Shown: positions 1 through 7,400 of the stretch, piece after piece
Numbering within the stretch: the first letter of the stretch is position 1
How the letters are laid out: every line of letters starts with the position of its first letter
Assembly: GCA_944332105.1 (NCBI GenBank)
Contig: CALVJI010000099.1
Span: forward strand, 1-8,262
Length of the DNA: 8,262 nt
Reading direction: 5' to 3'
Source of the DNA: an uncultured Bacilli bacterium
GTDB taxonomy: Bacteria; Bacillota_I; Bacilli_A; RF39; UBA660
Notes under the pieces: model-generated
Databases searched by the model: none
Told to the model about the DNA's origin: nothing
What the model saw: the letters and a program-made list of their open reading frames with translations, nothing else
Made by a program: the position numbers and the translations under genes

Positions 1-25
1 AGAGATATTATACAACACAAGTTTA

Positions 26-60
26 TATACATTTTAACTAATGATGCGTATACATTTTAA
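26..60. repeat. 12-bp direct repeat in left-edge AT-rich region
   Basis: The 12-mer TATACATTTTAA occurs exactly at 26-37 and again at 49-60, a period of 23 bp. A shorter TATACA also lies at 9-14. Bases 1-89 have no open frame with a ribosome binding site and start. Frame 1 stays open from base 1 to a TAA at 58-60, but its peptide resembles neither the L7/L12 C-terminus expected upstream in Bacilli nor any protein I recognise. The repeat could be a chance product of AT-rich sequence or a protein-binding site. The sequence does not decide. Confidence 0.4.
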
Positions 61-89
61 AAAAGGATTAACAAAATCATGAAAAAGAA

Positions 90-118
90 TTGACAATTTT
101 TTCTTTTTTTGCTAAAGT
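90..118 (+). promoter_or_regulatory. Predicted sigma-A-type promoter of the methyltransferase gene
   Basis: A perfect -35 hexamer TTGACA (90-95) is followed by a 17-bp T-rich spacer, an extended -10 TG dinucleotide (110-111) and the -10 hexamer TAAAGT (113-118, 4 of 6 matches to TATAAT). Transcription would begin near base 125, giving a leader of about 26 bases before the TTG start at 152. The layout closely matches the promoter at 738-766, which raises confidence in both. Assignment to the housekeeping sigma factor rests on consensus match alone. Confidence 0.75.
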
Positions 119-142
119 GATTTTAATAGTTTTAATTGGACT

Positions 143-148
143 GGTGAT
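143..148 (+). promoter_or_regulatory. Ribosome binding site that fixes the TTG start of the methyltransferase
   Basis: GGTGAT exactly matches the distal part of the Bacilli anti-Shine-Dalgarno complement (AGGAGGTGATC) and lies 3 bases before the TTG at 152. An in-frame TAA at 113-115 excludes earlier starts, and no ATG or GTG lies in frame between that stop and the TTG. The N-terminus this gives also aligns with the start of Bacillus YbxB. Confidence 0.75.
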
Positions 149-151
149 TTC

Positions 152-748
152 TTGGAACATTATTTCACAAACAATCATAATCTGCGAAGTGAGATTCGGT
201 GTATTGATTATGAAAACAAGGGGATTGTTTTCACTTTTTTTAGTGATTTAGGAGTTTTTTCTAAAGATAAAATTGATTATGGGAGTCGGTTATTAGTCGA
301 GACTCTTTTAAGGCAAAATGAAACTTTTAAGACCATTTTAGATGTTGGATGTGGATATGGTTTTTTAGGAATTGTTTTAGGAAAGTTTTTTTCTTCACAA
401 GTAGAATTTATTGATGTTAATAAAAGGGCAGTTCATCTGTGTGAGAAAAATATTGAAAAAAATAAAATACAAGGTAAATGCTATGTTAGTGATGGTTATG
501 AAAATGTGAATGGAACTTTTGATTTGATCGTGACTAATCCACCAGTGCGAGCGGGTAAAGAAGTTGTTTTAAAAATACTTCGAGGAGCGCATGAACATTT
601 AACTAAGACTGGAGAGTTATGGTTTGTGATGCGCAAGGACCAAGGGGTAAAAAGTATTTTAAAAGCAATTGAAGATTTATATATAAATGAAGTTATTGAA
701 AAAGATAAAGGTTTTTATATTATTCGATCGAAAAGCGTTGACAAGTAA
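152..748 (+). CDS. ybxB: Class I SAM-dependent methyltransferase, YbxB/RsmC family
   Basis: This 198-residue protein is probably a cytoplasmic S-adenosylmethionine-dependent N2-guanine methyltransferase acting on ribosomal RNA. E. coli RsmC methylates 16S G1207; the substrate here is inferred. The SAM-binding motif I ILDVGCGYG is at residues 62-70, the acidic residue of motif II is D88 in FIDVN, and the catalytic motif IV is TNPP (128-131), followed by VRAGK as in Bacillus YbxB. The conserved segment DLGVFSKDKIDYGSRLL (32-48) is also typical. The length matches the roughly 200-residue Firmicutes single-domain form, which lacks the N-terminal pseudo-domain of proteobacterial RsmC. The start is TTG, supported by a GGTGAT site and by homolog alignment. 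It lies just upstream of rpoB, as in Bacillus subtilis. The last five codons contain the -35 element of the rpoB promoter. The family assignment is firm; the exact target base is not. Confidence 0.9.
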   Translation: MEHYFTNNHNLRSEIRCIDYENKGIVFTFFSDLGVFSKDKIDYGSRLLVETLLRQNETFKTILDVGCGYGFLGIVLGKFFSSQVEFIDVNKRAVHLCEKNIEKNKIQGKCYVSDGYENVNGTFDLIVTNPPVRAGKEVVLKILRGAHEHLTKTGELWFVMRKDQGVKSILKAIEDLYINEVIEKDKGFYIIRSKSVDK

Positions 749-766
749 CTTTTTTGTTGCTAGAAT
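738..766 (+). promoter_or_regulatory. Predicted strong promoter of rpoBC, overlapping the 3' end of ybxB
   Basis: The -35 hexamer TTGACA (738-743) is perfect. It is followed by a 17-bp spacer, an extended -10 TG (758-759) and TAGAAT (761-766, 5 of 6 matches). The -35 is made of methyltransferase codons for Val-Asp-Lys, and the stop TAA (746-748) falls in the spacer. Transcription would begin near 773, leaving a leader of about 64 bases with no stable hairpin that I can find. rpoBC could therefore be expressed separately from ybxB and any upstream ribosomal protein genes, although read-through from upstream remains possible because no terminator separates the genes. Confidence 0.8.
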
Positions 767-825
767 TATAAATTGGTGACGTGTTAGTTTTTTGACCGAA
801 AGAGTTTAATAAATAGAAATTGGAT

Positions 826-832
826 GGGGTGA
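826..832 (+). promoter_or_regulatory. Ribosome binding site of rpoB (GTG start)
   Basis: GGGGTGA matches GAGGTGA of the anti-Shine-Dalgarno complement with one mismatch and ends 4 bases before the GTG at 837. The context (AATTGGA, then TGGGGTGA, then a short spacer ending in TC) resembles that of the methyltransferase start at 134-151. Confidence 0.75.
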
Positions 833-836
833 AATC

Positions 837-3800
837 GTGGCTTACAAATTAAAAAAATGTGGAGATTACAGAACAAGAAGAAGTTTTTCCAAAAGTAAAA
901 ATACTATGGAGTTATCGGATTTATTAGAAATCCAAAAAAAGAGTTACCAAGAATTTTTAGAGGTTGGCATTCGTGAAATATTTGACGAATTATTTCCTGT
1001 GGAAAGTTTTACGGGAAATGTAACAGTTGATTTTGGTGAATATTCTTTTGATGAACCAAGATATTCTGTCAAAGAATCTAAAGAGAGAATGGTAAATTAT
1101 GCGGCACCTTTAAAGGTTCAAGCAAGAGTGTATATTCATGATACTGGGGAAATTAAAGAACAAGAAATTTTCTTAGGGGATATGCCTTTAATGACTGATT
1201 CTGGAACATTTATTATTAATGGTGCAGAGCGGGTTATTATTTCGCAGTTAGTACGTAGTCCTAGTGTTTATTTTAAACGAGAAATTGATAAAAACGGACG
1301 AAGAATTTTAAGTGGTGAAATGATTCCTAATAAAGGAACATGGCTTGAATTTGAGACAGATGCACGTGATGTTATCTATGTACGAATTGATCGGACTAGA
1401 AAGGTGCCGATTACAACTTTCTTAAGGGCTCTTGGTTTATCAAGCAATGAAGATATTACAGCTGTGTTTGGTGAAAATGATTATTTTACCAATACTTTTG
1501 AGAAAGATAGTACTAAGAATACAGATGAAGCATTAATTGAAATTTATGAAAAATTGCGTCCAGGTGAACCTGCAACTCTAGATTCAGCAAAGAATCAATT
1601 AATTATGCGTTTCTTTGATCATTTTCGTTATGATCTAGCGAAGGTTGGACGTTATAAATTTAATAAAAAATTAAATGTATGTGATCGTTTAGTAGGAACT
1701 ACTTTAGCGATGGATTTTACAGATGAAAATAATCAAGTAGTTGTTGCTAAAGATACTTTAATTACAAAAGATGTTTTAGAAAAGATTAAACCTATTTTAC
1801 AAGCTGGTTTTGGTCTTCATAAAGTACAAATTAATGAGGAATTAGATTCTTATGATCAAATCCAAGAAATCAAAGTTTATGATAAGAATCATCCTGATCG
1901 TGTTATTTATATTTTAGGTGTTGATCAAAGTGTTACAGAAAGACGTTTAACGATTCCTGATATTTTTGCAGCTGTTAATTACTATTTGAACTTACATGAT
2001 GGTATTGGTAGTACAGATGAAATTGATAATTTAGGTAATCGTCGTGTACGTCAAGTTGGTGAATTGATTGGTAAACAATTCCAAGTTGGTATGGCCAGAA
2101 TGGAAAGAGTTATTCGTGAGAGAATGACTACTCAAGAAACAGCTGATATTACGCCAAAATCTTTGATTAATATTCGACCAGTAACGGCAGTTTTAAAAGA
2201 ATTCTTTGGTTCTTCACAACTTTCTAAGTTCATGGATCAAATTAATCCAATTGCCGAGTTAACAGATAAAAGACGTTTATCTAGTTTAGGACCTGGTGGT
2301 TTATCTCGTGATCGTGCTGGAATGGATGTTCGTGACGTCAATGCGAGTCATTATGGTCGTATTTGTCCAATCGAATCACCAGAAGGTCAAAATATCGGGT
2401 TAATTACTTCTTTAGCTGGTTATGCTAAAATTAATGAATATGGCTTTATTATGACGCCATATCGTCGAGTTGTTGATGGTGTTGTACAAATGGATGACAT
2501 TCATTATATGACGGCTGATGAAGAAACGGATTATTATATTTCAGAAGCTAATATTGCTTTGGATGATAATAATATAATTGTCGAAGATGAAGTTATCGTT
2601 CGTTATAATGGCGACAATGTTATGGTTAGTAAAGATAAAGTTGATTATGTCGATGTTTCACCTAGTCAAGTTGTTTCTATTACAACAAGTTGTATTCCAT
2701 TCTTGAACTACGATGATGCTAATCGAACTTTAATGGGTTCAAACATGCAAAGACAAGCTGTACCTTTATTAAAGGCAGAAGCTCCAATAGTTGGAACTGG
2801 TGTTGAGTGGGTAGCGGCTAAATACGCGGGTAGCAGTGTTGTTGCTAAAGCTGATGGTGTTGTTGATTATGTTGACGCTAAAAAAATTATCGTATTGAAT
2901 GCCAAAGGTAAAGATGTTTATTATTTAGCTAATTTTGAAGCTAATAACGCAGGCGCTTGTACGAATCATGTACCAGTCGTTCATAAAGGCGATAAAGTTG
3001 TTGCCGGTCAAGTTTTGGCTGATGGACCAAGTACAGATCATGGTGAACTTGCTTTAGGTAAAAATATGACAGTTGCATTCATGACTTATAATGGTTATAA
3101 CTATGAAGATGCGGTTATCTTAAATGAACGTTTAGTTAAAGATGATGTGTATACTTCTTTACATATTGAGATGTATGAAGTAGAATGTCGCGATACGAAA
3201 TTAGGACCTGAAGAGATTACTCGTGATATTCCAAATGTTGGTGAAGAAGCTCGTAAGAACTTAGACGCTGAAGGTATTGTTCGTGTTGGTACGGAAGTAA
3301 AAGAAGGCGATATTCTTGTTGGTAAAGTTACACCAAAAGGTGTTCAAGAATTAACGAGTGAAGAGAAATTACTACATGCTATTTTTGGTGAGAAAACAAG
3401 AGAAGTACGTGATACTTCATTACGTGTAGAACACGGAGCAGCTGGTATTATTCATGATGTTAAAGTGTATACTAAAGAAAATAGTGATGAGTTACCTGCG
3501 GGAGTATTTAAAATTATTCGGGTATATATTATTCAAAAACGTAAAATTCAAGTTGGCGACAAGATGAGTGGTCGTCATGGTAATAAAGGTGTTATTTCCC
3601 TTGTTTTACCAGAAGAAGATATGCCATATTTACCAGATGGAAGACCTGTTGATGTTATGTTAAACCCATTAGGTGTACCTTCTCGTATGAATATTGGTCA
3701 GATCTTAGAAGTTCATTTAGGTATGGCTGGTAAAAAATTAGGAGTACACTATGCAACACCAGTATTTGATGGCGCAAATTTAGATGATATTCACGAAGAA

Positions 3801-4493
3801 ATGCGTGAAGCTGGTATGAGTGAAGATGGTAAGGTTACTCTTTACAATGGTCGTACAGGTGAACCATTTGAGCATAAAATTAACGTTGGTGTTATGTACA
3901 TGGTTAAACTTCATCACATGGTTGATGATAAATTACATGCGCGGGCTACTGGACCTTATAGTTTAGTAACTCAACAACCTTTAGGTGGTAAAGCACAATT
4001 TGGTGGTCAACGTTTCGGTGAAATGGAAGTTTGGGCATTATATGCTTATGGTGCAGCACATGTATTACAAGAGATCTTGACAATTAAATCCGATGATGTC
4101 ATTGGTCGTGTTAAGGTTTATGAAGCTTTAGTTAAAGGCAAAACTGTTAATCAAGCTGGTGTACCAGAATCATTTAGAGTACTTATTAAAGAATTCCAAG
4201 CTTTAGGTTTAAATGTTCAAATTATTAATAATAAAGATGAAGTATTAGACTTAAAAGAAATTGAAGCAGAGGAAGAAAAAGAAGATATTATTAAGATTGA
4301 TGAAATCGATTTAAAAAATGAAGAATTAGAACTTCCTAGTGAAGAAACTTTAGCAGAAGAAACTTATGAAGATGAAGAGGAAGATGAAGAGGAAGATGAA
4401 GAGGAAGATGAGTTTGAAGATAACAGCTTAGATGATTTAGAGTTTCCAGGAGATATTTCCTTAGATGAAGAAGAGGAGGGGGAAGATTTATGA
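837..4493 (+). CDS. rpoB: DNA-directed RNA polymerase subunit beta
   Basis: RpoB forms one side of the active-site cleft of core RNA polymerase (alpha2-beta-beta'-omega), holding the nascent RNA and the rifamycin pocket. The 1218-residue protein is full length and slightly longer than B. subtilis RpoB (1193) because of its tail. The GTG start gives the usual N-terminus (YRTRRSFSK near residue 11). Landmarks are: the rifampicin cluster near 457-490 (FGSSQLSK to RRLSSLGPGG); HYGRICPIESPEG after it; YNYEDAVILNE with E757 and D758; the GKVTPKG flap region from 829; the catalytic lysine motif KMSGRHGNKG (909-918); and the clamp-interacting C-terminal region near 1000-1100. The final 86 residues hold 48 Asp/Glu, including an EDEE repeat at 1178-1192. 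The pocket has K464 and D477 where sensitive enzymes have Gln and His. Arginine codons change from AGA/CGA/CGG-rich in the first 200 codons to mostly CGT afterwards. It ends in TGA, overlapping rpoC by 4 bases. Confidence 0.99.
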   Translation: MAYKLKKCGDYRTRRSFSKSKNTMELSDLLEIQKKSYQEFLEVGIREIFDELFPVESFTGNVTVDFGEYSFDEPRYSVKESKERMVNYAAPLKVQARVYIHDTGEIKEQEIFLGDMPLMTDSGTFIINGAERVIISQLVRSPSVYFKREIDKNGRRILSGEMIPNKGTWLEFETDARDVIYVRIDRTRKVPITTFLRALGLSSNEDITAVFGENDYFTNTFEKDSTKNTDEALIEIYEKLRPGEPATLDSAKNQLIMRFFDHFRYDLAKVGRYKFNKKLNVCDRLVGTTLAMDFTDENNQVVVAKDTLITKDVLEKIKPILQAGFGLHKVQINEELDSYDQIQEIKVYDKNHPDRVIYILGVDQSVTERRLTIPDIFAAVNYYLNLHDGIGSTDEIDNLGNRRVRQVGELIGKQFQVGMARMERVIRERMTTQETADITPKSLINIRPVTAVLKEFFGSSQLSKFMDQINPIAELTDKRRLSSLGPGGLSRDRAGMDVRDVNASHYGRICPIESPEGQNIGLITSLAGYAKINEYGFIMTPYRRVVDGVVQMDDIHYMTADEETDYYISEANIALDDNNIIVEDEVIVRYNGDNVMVSKDKVDYVDVSPSQVVSITTSCIPFLNYDDANRTLMGSNMQRQAVPLLKAEAPIVGTGVEWVAAKYAGSSVVAKADGVVDYVDAKKIIVLNAKGKDVYYLANFEANNAGACTNHVPVVHKGDKVVAGQVLADGPSTDHGELALGKNMTVAFMTYNGYNYEDAVILNERLVKDDVYTSLHIEMYEVECRDTKLGPEEITRDIPNVGEEARKNLDAEGIVRVGTEVKEGDILVGKVTPKGVQELTSEEKLLHAIFGEKTREVRDTSLRVEHGAAGIIHDVKVYTKENSDELPAGVFKIIRVYIIQKRKIQVGDKMSGRHGNKGVISLVLPEEDMPYLPDGRPVDVMLNPLGVPSRMNIGQILEVHLGMAGKKLGVHYATPVFDGANLDDIHEEMREAGMSEDGKVTLYNGRTGEPFEHKINVGVMYMVKLHHMVDDKLHARATGPYSLVTQQPLGGKAQFGGQRFGEMEVWALYAYGAAHVLQEILTIKSDDVIGRVKVYEALVKGKTVNQAGVPESFRVLIKEFQALGLNVQIINNKDEVLDLKEIEAEEEKEDIIKIDEIDLKNEELELPSEETLAEETYEDEEEDEEEDEEEDEFEDNSLDDLEFPGDISLDEEEEGEDL
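2205..2292 (+). other. rpoB: Rifampicin-resistance determining region (cluster I) of rpoB
   Basis: The segment encodes FGSSQLSKFMDQINP followed by IAELTDKRRLSSLGPGG. Against the E. coli and B. subtilis sequences, position 513 (E. coli numbering) is Lys (K464, codon AAG at 2226-2228) instead of Gln. Position 526 is Asp (D477, codon GAT at 2265-2267) instead of His. Position 518 is Ile. Gln510, Phe514, Met515, Asp516, Arg529, Ser531 and Leu533 equivalents are kept. Replacements at 513 and 526, including H526D and Q513K, are known rifampicin-resistance changes in other bacteria. The phenotype here is inferred. Confidence 0.85.
4368..4412 (+). repeat. 12-bp tandem repeat encoding the EDEE tract of RpoB
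   Basis: The unit GAAGATGAAGAG is repeated exactly three times (4368-4379, 4380-4391, 4392-4403), and a nearly complete fourth unit, GAAGATGAG, runs to 4412. It is in frame and encodes EDEE three times plus EDE (residues 1178-1192). Because the unit is a multiple of three, slippage would change tail length without a frameshift. The opposite strand reads as an artefactual poly-serine frame. Confidence 0.95.
4474..4480 (+). promoter_or_regulatory. Strong Shine-Dalgarno of rpoC inside the rpoB coding end
   Basis: AGGAGGG sits 9-10 bases before the rpoC ATG at 4490 and is formed by the rpoB codons GAG-GAG-GGG near its C-terminus. Combined with the 4-base ATGA stop/start overlap, this predicts translational coupling that helps balance beta and beta-prime synthesis. 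The coupling is inference. Confidence 0.85.
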
Positions 4494-7400
4494 TTGAAGT
4501 AAATAATTTTAAAGGAATAAAAATTGGACTTGCTAGTCCAGAACAAATTCGTTCTTGGTCATATGGTGAAGTTAAAAAGCCAGAGACGATTAATTATCGA
4601 ACTTTAAAGCCAGAACGAGATGGTTTATTCTGTGAAAAAATCTTCGGACCTACTAAAGACTATGAATGTTCTTGTGGGAAATATAAGAGATTACGTTATA
4701 AAAATGTTGTTTGTGATCGCTGTGGCGTAGAAGTTACTAAATCGAAAGTGCGTCGTGAACGGATGGGGCATATTGAACTTGCCTCTCCTTGTTCACACAT
4801 TTGGTTTTTTAAAGGTGTTCCTTCTAAAATGGGTCTAGTTCTAGATATGAGTCCAAGAGATTTAGAAGAAGTTTTATATTTTGTAAGCTATGTTGTATTA
4901 GATCCTGGTAGTGCACCTTTGATGAAAAAGCAAACGCTTTCTGATAAAGAGTATCGTGCTTACTATGAAAAATATGGTAATAGTTTTAAAGTAGGCATGG
5001 GTGCTGAAGCGATTAAAACGCTTTTACAAGAAGTAGATATTGATAAAGAAGTTGCGGATTTACGTGAAGAATTAGAAAATGTAACTGGTCAAAAGAGAAT
5101 TCGTTTGGTAAAAAGACTTGATTGTTTGGTTGCCTTCCAAGAGAGTGGTAACCGTCCAGAATGGATGATTTTGGAAGCTTTGCCAGTTATTCCACCAGAT
5201 TTACGACCAATGATTCAACTTGATGGTGGCAGGTTTGCAACTAGTGACTTAAATGATTTATATAGAAGAATTATTAATCGTAATAATCGTTTAAAAAAAT
5301 TATTAGAGTTAGGGGCACCTACAATTATTGTTCAAAACGAGAAAAGAATGCTTCAAGAAGCAGTAGATAGTTTACTTGATAATGGCCGAAGAGGAAGAAG
5401 TGTTCAAGGTGCTGGTAACCGTCCATTAAAGAGTTTATCTAGTATGTTAAAAGGTAAACAAGGTAGATTTAGACAAAACTTACTTGGTAAACGTGTTGAT
5501 TACTCAGGTCGAAGCGTTATCGTTGTTGGACCAAATTTAAAAATGTATCAATGTGGTATTCCTAAGGATATGGCTTTGGAACTCTTTAAACCACATGTTA
5601 TTCATGGCTTAGTTGAAAGAGGCCTTGCCCATAATATTAAAGGTGCTAAGAAATTAATTGATACAAAAGATGATTGTGTTTGGGATGTTGTTGAAGATGT
5701 TATTACAGAACATCCAGTAATGCTTAACCGTGCTCCAACATTACACCGTTTAGGTATTCAAGCTTTTGAACCTAAGTTAGTTGGCGGGAAAGCTATTCGT
5801 TTACATCCACTTGTTTGTACAGGCTTTAATGCTGACTTCGATGGTGACCAGATGGCTGTACATGTTCCATTATCTGAAGAAGCAAAAGCTGAAGCACGTA
5901 TTTTAATGCTTGGTGCACAAAATATTTTGAATCCAAAAGATGGTAAACCAATTGTTACTCCTTCGCAAGATATGGTATTAGGTAACTGCTATTTAACTCA
6001 AGAAAAAGCGGGAGAAGAGCATGAAGGAAAAGTGTATAAAGATCCTAATGAAGTATTGATGGCTTATGAAAGAAAAGAAATTACACTTCATACACGAATC
6101 GTTTTACCAACACGTTCTTTCAAACATAAATTATTTACAGAAGAACAATTAGAAAAATATTTGGTAACGACTTGTGGAAAAATTATCTTTAATGAAATTT
6201 TACCAGATAGTTATCCATATATTAATGAAGCAAGCAAAGAGAATATCGAAGGAATTACACCTGATAAATTTTTCTTGGCAATGGGATCAAATATTAAAGA
6301 AGAAGTAGCAAAGATGCCATTAGTAAGTCCTTTTGTTAAAGGGGATTTAGGAAAAATTATTGCCCAAGTATTTAAAAGATATCATACAACAGAAACCAGT
6401 GTGTTCCTTGATAAATTAAAAGATTTAGGTTTTAAATATTCGACGATTGCTGGTATTACTGTTTCGGCTGCTGATATCGTGCCATCTAAGACAAAAAATG
6501 AAGTTATTGCTGAATCTAAAGAATTAGTTGAAAAAGTAAATAAACAATTTAAAAGAGGTATGATTACAGAAGAAGAACGTTATAATACTGTTATTGATAT
6601 TTGGACAAAGGCTAATGATAAAATTAAAGATGAATTAAAGGCTATTGCTAAAGATGATTTTGATAATCCATTATTCATGATGATGAATTCTGGTGCGCGT
6701 GGTTCGTTATCTAACTTCGCTCAGTTAGCTGGTATGCGTGGTTTGATGGCTAAGCCAGATGGATCTACGATTGAAATTCCAGTTACTTCAAACTTCTCAG
6801 AAGGTTTAACTGTATCTGAATTCTTCTTATCAAGCCATGGTTCAAGAAAAGGATCTGCGGATACTGCTTTACGTACTGCTGACTCTGGATATTTGACAAG
6901 ACGTTTAGTTGAAGTTGTTCAAGACATTATTGTTAAAGAAGAAGATTGTGGTTCTATTCAAGGTGTGGAAGTTACTGATTTAATTAATGATAAAGATGGC
7001 AGTGTAATTGAACCACTTGCAGAACGTATTTTAGGTCGTTTTACTGCCCAAAAGATTATTCATCCTGAAACTAAAGAAGTTATTGCTGAAAAGGGTGCTT
7101 TCATTAATGAAAGTTTGGTTAAGAAGATTACAGATGCTGGTATTAAGAAAGTTGAAATTCGAAGCATTTTAACTTGTAAAACTCAAAACGGTGTTTGTCA
7201 AAAATGTTATGGTCGCAACTTAGCAACAGGAAACATTGTTGAAACAGGTGAAGCTGTTGGTATTATGGCTGCTCAATCTATCGGTGAACCAGGTACTCAG
7301 CTTACCATGCGTACATTCCACTCTGGTGGTGTTGCTGGTGGAGACGATATTACACAAGGTCTTCCTCGTGTTGAAGAATTATTTGAAGCTCGTAATCCAA

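Noticed and set aside
1..60. Open frame from the window edge to a TAA at 58-60, as the end of an upstream gene such as rplL
   Set aside because: The 19-residue peptide does not resemble the L7/L12 C-terminus, and the other two frames also run open for 35-41 bases in this AT-rich stretch, so nothing supports coding.
79..93. Four-codon ORF (MKKN) preceded by AAGGA
   Set aside because: It overlaps the -35 box of the promoter at 90-118 and so would lie upstream of that transcript's start. The ribosome binding site is 11 bases away and the ORF is too short to separate from chance.
81..110. Possible weak terminator: AATT-GAC-AATT inverted repeat followed by T tracts
   Set aside because: The stem is almost entirely A-T with a 3-base loop and one G-U pair, so it would be unstable. 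The same bases are better explained as a TTGACA promoter with a T-rich spacer.
792..819. Second candidate rpoB promoter (TTGACC, 16-bp spacer, TAGAAA)
   Set aside because: The -10 has only 4 matches and transcription would start at about 826, inside the ribosome binding site. The promoter at 738-766 is much stronger.
4364..4546. Minus-strand reading frame of 60 residues rich in serine
   Set aside because: It is the antisense of the GAA/GAG/GAT repeat in rpoB. The poly-Ser is a by-product of the acidic tail, and there is no supporting ribosome binding site or homology.
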